From contig NZ_BDBY01000235.1 of the NCBI RefSeq assembly GCF_001613225.1, positions 1-44,535 on the forward strand: 44,535 nucleotides of DNA. Reading direction: 5' to 3'. The notes beneath the pieces are model-generated. The model was not told the DNA's origin. It did no database searches and saw nothing but the letters and a program-made list of their open reading frames with translations. This document shows positions 43,101 to 44,535 of this stretch, piece by piece. The DNA is from Nocardia pseudovaccinii NBRC 100343 (GTDB taxonomy: Bacteria; Actinomycetota; Actinomycetes; Mycobacteriales; Mycobacteriaceae). How positions within the stretch are numbered: position 1 is the stretch's first letter; the number at the start of each line of letters is the position of its first letter. A program made the translations under genes and the position numbers.

Positions 43101-44535
43101 GAGATACCGCAGCAAGCCGTAGCCGATCCCGTGGTCCGGGACGGCGAGCAGCTGTTCCTTGACGGACTTGACCGCTGCGCCGATGGCCTGCCCGCCCGCG
43201 CATGCGTCATCGATATCGATGCCCGACAGATCCAAACGCACCGGAAAGCTCGTGGTGAAACAGCCGACCGTCCGGGTCAGGTCCGCGCCCGGAACGACGC
43301 CTTCCTCCCGACCGTGCCCTTCGAGACCGATCACCACATCCGTCAGCCCCGTGGCCGCGGGTCCCCGTTCGCGCCGCCACTTCGTCAGCGCAACCGCCAG
43401 GGCGGCCAGTAGCCCGTGGCCCACCTCGCCGTGGAATGCCGCGGGCACGTCGCTCAACAGCGCCTCGGTCACCTCGGGGGACAGCTCGACCTCAACCGAC
43501 CGAGTAGTCGCGACCACGTCGATCGCGGGGTCGAGGGCCCGCGACCCGATCATCGGATCGGAGCCGTCGGCCATCGCTCGCCACAGTTCGAGCTCGGCTG
43601 CCCGCTCCGGCCGCCGGGCCGCGTCGACCAACCCATACGCCCACCTGCGCATCGAGGTCCCGACCGGGGGCGGCTCGGGTGGCTCGCCGGACTCGATCCG
43701 CGCCCACGCGGCCGCGAGGTCCGACACCAGCACCCGCCAGGAAACCCGATCGATCACCGATTGATGCACCAGCACCAGAGCCCTGCCCGGTTCGGCCGGA
43801 TTCGCCGGATCGAACCAGACCACCCGCAGCACGATCCCGGCGTCCGGATCGAGCCGGGCCGCAGCGGAAGTCAGCTCCGCCGCCGCAAACGTCCGGAACT
43901 CGGCGCTTCCCGGCATCGGCACCCGGTGGATGGCATCGGCGGCGCGAATCGTGCCGACCGGCAGCACATCCCACGCCCGGCGGCATTCGTCGTCCGAGCA
44001 CAGCCGCGCGCGTAGCATGTCGTGCCGGTCGAGGACCGCCTGCACCGTTTTCGCCAACTGCTCCAGGTCGATTCCGATCGGCAGATTCAGCATCATCGCC
44101 CGCGAGTAGCGGGCGAACTCCGGACCGGACCGTTCGAGCAGCCTTCGCATCATCGGCGTCAGCGGTACCGTGCCGACGCCGCCGCCGGGCAGTTCCGTCA
44201 ACTGGGCGGCTGCGGTGCTGTCGCGGGCTGCGACCTGGGCCAATCCGGCGATGGTTTTCCGCTCGAACACGTCGCGTGCGGAGAACGTCGCACCGGCCGA
44301 CCTGGCTCGGGCCACCAACTGGATCGCCATAATGCTGTCGCCGCCCAGGGCGAAGAACGAATCATCGAGCCCGACCGTGTCGGCGTCGAGTATGTCGGCG
44401 AAGGCTCCGGCGATGATGTGTTCGGTTGGTGTCTGTGGTGCTCGGAAGGGTTTGCGGTCGGCGAAGACCGGCTTGGGCAAGGCCCGTCGGTCCAGCTTGC
44501 CCACCGGCGTCAACGGAATCCGGTCCAGGACCATG
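34140..44535 (-). CDS. Non-ribosomal peptide synthetase, at least three modules, TE-terminated (5' end outside window)
   Basis: About 3460 residues are visible and the frame runs off the right edge. Domain order is A(end)-T-E-C-A-T-E-C-A-T-TE. Residue numbers below count from the ATG codon at 44534. Carrier serines are Ser67 and Ser1608 (both GGDSI, the type that serves E domains) and Ser3140 (GGNSL). Both C domains have intact active sites: HHLLLDG at His751-752 and HHILIDG at His2288-2289. E2 has HHLVVDA (His1799-1800), a SHGRHD motif and FNYLG. E1 reads HQSVIDR at 257-263 and FDYVG, so it is probably inactive. The A domains keep YTSGSTG and the GK(L/V)D lysine. Specificity residues align as D-A-L-A-V-G-T-I-Q for the second and D-V-L-A-I-G-A-I-V for the third; I cannot name the substrates. 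The TE has GYSLGG (Ser3277) and a late HERM His3425. The visible part adds the last three residues and releases the peptide. Confidence 0.95.
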   Translation of the reverse strand, partial: MVLDRIPLTPVGKLDRRALPKPVFADRKPFRAPQTPTEHIIAGAFADILDADTVGLDDSFFALGGDSIMAIQLVARARSAGATFSARDVFERKTIAGLAQVAARDSTAAAQLTELPGGGVGTVPLTPMMRRLLERSGPEFARYSRAMMLNLPIGIDLEQLAKTVQAVLDRHDMLRARLCSDDECRRAWDVLPVGTIRAADAIHRVPMPGSAEFRTFAAAELTSAAARLDPDAGIVLRVVWFDPANPAEPGRALVLVHQSVIDRVSWRVLVSDLAAAWARIESGEPPEPPPVGTSMRRWAYGLVDAARRPERAAELELWRAMADGSDPMIGSRALDPAIDVVATTRSVEVELSPEVTEALLSDVPAAFHGEVGHGLLAALAVALTKWRRERGPAATGLTDVVIGLEGHGREEGVVPGADLTRTVGCFTTSFPVRLDLSGIDIDDACAGGQAIGAAVKSVKEQLLAVPDHGIGYGLLRYLDEDTGALPTPQITFDYVGPASTGVPEGEPAVGWQPVDGDEFTYARDPDMPVSAVLDINVRARDDGQGPQLRAIWSYPAEVLTPEEVRAAAGAWRRALTALASNVRLAGSGGRTPSDLDLVRLGQTEIERLEYRYPTLSDVWPLTPLQEGLLFHALVSEESVDAYLTQLVVELRGQVDPERLRRAGQVLLDRHANLRAAFDTDVGPVQVVQEDVEAAWSELDLSDLDDSARDREWELLLAADRATRFDPARAPLLRWMLVTTGPQHYRLVLTNHHLLLDGWSTPLLLRDLLVLYATDGDATVLPEVRPYRDFLAWIAGQDSATALDAWAAAFYGAEEPTLVVQADPGRRYTESRDVLGDLTEEQTAALTNLARTRGVTLNTVIQLAWAIVLGTLTSRDDVTFGAVVSGRSPRIEGIESMIGLFINTVPVRVRLDAAESLGQLLDRIQTEQANLLEYQFVGLTEIERVAGPGAVFDTMTVFESFPIDRFGLTAQTDIAGMRVVDVTGTDGAHYPLGVVARIDTRLHLKIKYLPELFDHDTMTETLQRILRVLGLVATDPELPLARLNLLSPAEYRELTPVSGSPAVPGRMLPELLAATVQRDPGAVALVYEDRQWTYGELDAQSNRLARLLIDRGVGPEANVAVGLPRSVESVLAVWAVAKSGAAFVPIDPQYPTGRIGHMLTDSGAVVGITLSQWRSRLPGSVPWLVLDEAAVEAEASAASAAPVTDAERTRPIRLDHAAYLIYTSGSTGVPKGVVVSHQGLADLVAELCSRFEIEPGARVLHVASPSFDAAVLELLWAFTSGGRLVIAPPTVYGGNELARILSSERVTHAALTPTALATVDPAGLENLETVVVGGEPPPPDLVSRWAPGRRFFNTYGPAEATIQTDASAPLVAGEPVTVGGPIRGVGHVVLDAWLRPVPVGIVGELYLTGPALARGYRNRTGLTASRFIADPFAEQGRRMYRTGDLVRWLRLPEGNLTLDYVGRADFQVKLRGFRIELGEVESGLLACAGVARAAATVHRGAAAGDRLVGYVVPEPGAALDPSAVRAFAEQRLAPQMVPATVVVLDTLPVTASGKLDRAALPEPDFTTGRAEFRAPVTEVERTLAGLFGEVLGIDRVGIDDSFFAMGGDSIMSIQLVTRARAAGVVFSTREVFERKTVAALAQVAVQDSTAAAALPAELPGGGVGRVPLTPIMCWMFERGGFDHFCQWVMLTLPSGIDVDGIEATVQAVIDQHDMLRARLQPDPAHPSGWTLHVRPTAAIAAGLIRRVPVEVAPDSAAFAAIAEAEANAAAERLDPAAGIMLQLVWFDWVRRPGRLLVVAHHLVVDAVSWRILIPDLATAWAQIDAGQRPRLAAVGTSMRRWAHGLNAAAESLDELDWWRSTLGAADPPIGARPLDPELDVQATVATVEVTLPTSVTRAVLTTLPQAFHGSVDDALIAGLALALTRWRQRHGDNVTETLLTLESHGRHDTVLPGADLTRTVGWFTTAYPVRLDLSGIDIDDAFAAGAAAAAVVKSVKEQLREVPDRGIGYGLLRYLNADTAPILRALPTPRVSFNYLGRLDTVPEALRDSGWLPADGDTGGGNQNPDAAAAAVLGINAVTTDTSDGPALTAAWDYPSGVLTCTEATDLAELWRDAVTALAAHASRPGVGGLTPSDVGLVDLDQAAIDRLETRHQALDDIWPLTPLQAGLLFHAQLADGALDAYIVQLRIELAGCVDADRLRRAARTLLGRHPNLRTAFVRDGARDPVQVVYRHVDVPFAEVDLAEHDDTAAALEQVMADDRHFDVTAAPLLRLTLIRIASQQYRLVLSMHHILIDGWSTPLLIRELLILYAADGDAAALPPVRPYRDYLNWLNSLDRTGAETAWAQALEGVAEPTLLAPEDRGRRTTAPGREVRVQLSQDHTAALVEVAHRHETTLNTIIQAAWALVLANATARDDVVFGTTVSGRPPQLPGIESMIGLFVNTVPVRIRLDHRESLAQLLRRIQAEQTALLDHHHLGLARIQQVAGARAMFDTVTVFESYPVDRAGLSEDIDIAGMHVRGIEGRDAAHYPLGLVVHHDTRLHLTFEYLPELFTRQQIDALADRVLRVLDTVAAHTDLPLTELQLLSPAEQAALVPVRGRPGPVASVLPQVFSDAIALTPGTEALVCDGVRMSYRELDETSNRWARVLIDLGIGPEAMVAVALPRCADAVIAVWAVAKSGGAFVQIDPTHPRDRITRILNDSGAAVGLTLDTYREQLPDALEWLALDDPAFVAMTAETDPRAIDDAERATPLRPEHPAYLIYTSGSTGTPKGVVVTHTGIANLAAEIRERFGLTPASRMLAAASPTFDVSILEWFSATATGATLVVAPASVVAGAALAELINAEQVTHAAVTPTVLASLHADEVHTLDTLILGGETCPPDLAAQWTPGRTVLNAYGATETTIVSCGHAPLTTSGPMTIGGPVLGFTAVVLDRRLRPVPPGVVGELYVSGPGLARGYHREPATTAARFIPDPYGPAGTRMYRTGDLVSWTTDRTLRFSGRSDLQLKINGHRIEPGDIEAALRAHPGIDHAAVTVHTGPNGSTQLVGYVVPAPGSTTDTAALTAHLATRLATHMIPTAIRTIDRIPLTPTGKVDYQALPTPDWRPARFRPPSTTLEGAVCEAFTRTLGIERVGLDDGFFTLGGNSLAAAGLVARLAESTGVDVPVQWIFTDPMPESLARRIDMRRHGLDEQDPGDALSVLLPLRAAGNEPPLFCVHPAIGLAWGFSGLVQHIDPGRPVYGVQSPAFSDATAEFETLDQLAARYVQEIRAVQPHGPYHLLGYSLGGTIAHAIAVRLRGDGASVATLAMMDTRVVTAETVRVPTPSIGQLLAEFAGLDVPPGAADLTAVAAAELLHRQGGLFTAVTPEHLVILHDDYTRLVDLTWNHRPTPFDGDLIYFSAAAHTDEGPAQALAWHNLINGRITDHHIPVRHERMIEPESLRAIGLVLTEHFRSARTTPMETATSARTSRS

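Overview
The window looks like chromosomal DNA from a high-GC mycolic-acid actinomycete, most likely Nocardia or a close relative. The strongest reason is gene content. Recognisable counterparts of M. tuberculosis genes that lie between about Rv0321 and Rv0342 are all present: an iniB-type repeat protein, a LuxR/ATPase regulator in the position of Rv0339c, the EtfD-like membrane iron-sulfur oxidoreductase (Rv0338c), the AspC aminotransferase (Rv0337c), UdgA (Rv0322) and Dcd (Rv0321). Here they are spread out and interleaved with accessory genes. These assignments come from remembered family sequences and gene order; no search was run.

Layout. (1) 1-4180, minus strand: the first codons of a probable iniA-like gene and the giant Gly/Ala-repeat protein IniB. 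(2) 4181-4469: a divergent control region with a GGGGTGCACCCC palindrome and repeated TAGGGAC boxes. (3) 4470-10203, plus strand: a tight operon of a membrane-tethered Hsp70-like protein, a 911-residue ATPase-LuxR regulator with a His-rich insert, and a second Hsp70-like protein with a truncated actin-fold domain. (4) 10293-13083: two tandem secreted serine proteases with prodomains, followed by a strong terminator. (5) 13223-14107: a TANGO2/NRDE protein, convergent with a secreted glycine-zipper-like protein (14160-14915). (6) 15381-18473: etfD with nine copies of a Lys-rich tail motif, preceded by a 30-bp composite palindromic operator. (7) 18540-21877, minus strand: two acyl-CoA dehydrogenases, a TetR regulator and a broken enoyl-CoA hydratase. 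(8) 22199-25241: a DUF3558-type lipoprotein, a DUF218/YdcF-like membrane protein and UDP-glucose dehydrogenase. (9) 25393-26727: a third membrane-tethered Hsp70-like protein. (10) 26931-28469: a YibE/F-type membrane protein. (11) 28930-30177: AspC. (12) 30484-32508: a helix-turn-helix regulator divergent from a small unknown gene. (13) 32792-33364: Dcd. (14) 33469 to the right edge, minus strand: a DUF6875-like protein translationally coupled to a large NRPS gene of at least three modules that ends in a thioesterase.

How the genes may work together. The left part reads as an envelope-stress locus, in which a LuxR-type ATPase and membrane-anchored, probably catalytically degenerate Hsp70-like proteins stand divergent to the IniB gene. 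The middle part is a fatty-acid oxidation region: EtfD collects electrons that acyl-CoA dehydrogenases pass through ETF. The right end is part of a natural-product cluster whose product cannot be named from this window. In the NRPS, the first epimerization domain appears inactivated by substitutions in two active-site motifs.

No rRNA, tRNA, CRISPR array, transposase or phage gene was recognised.
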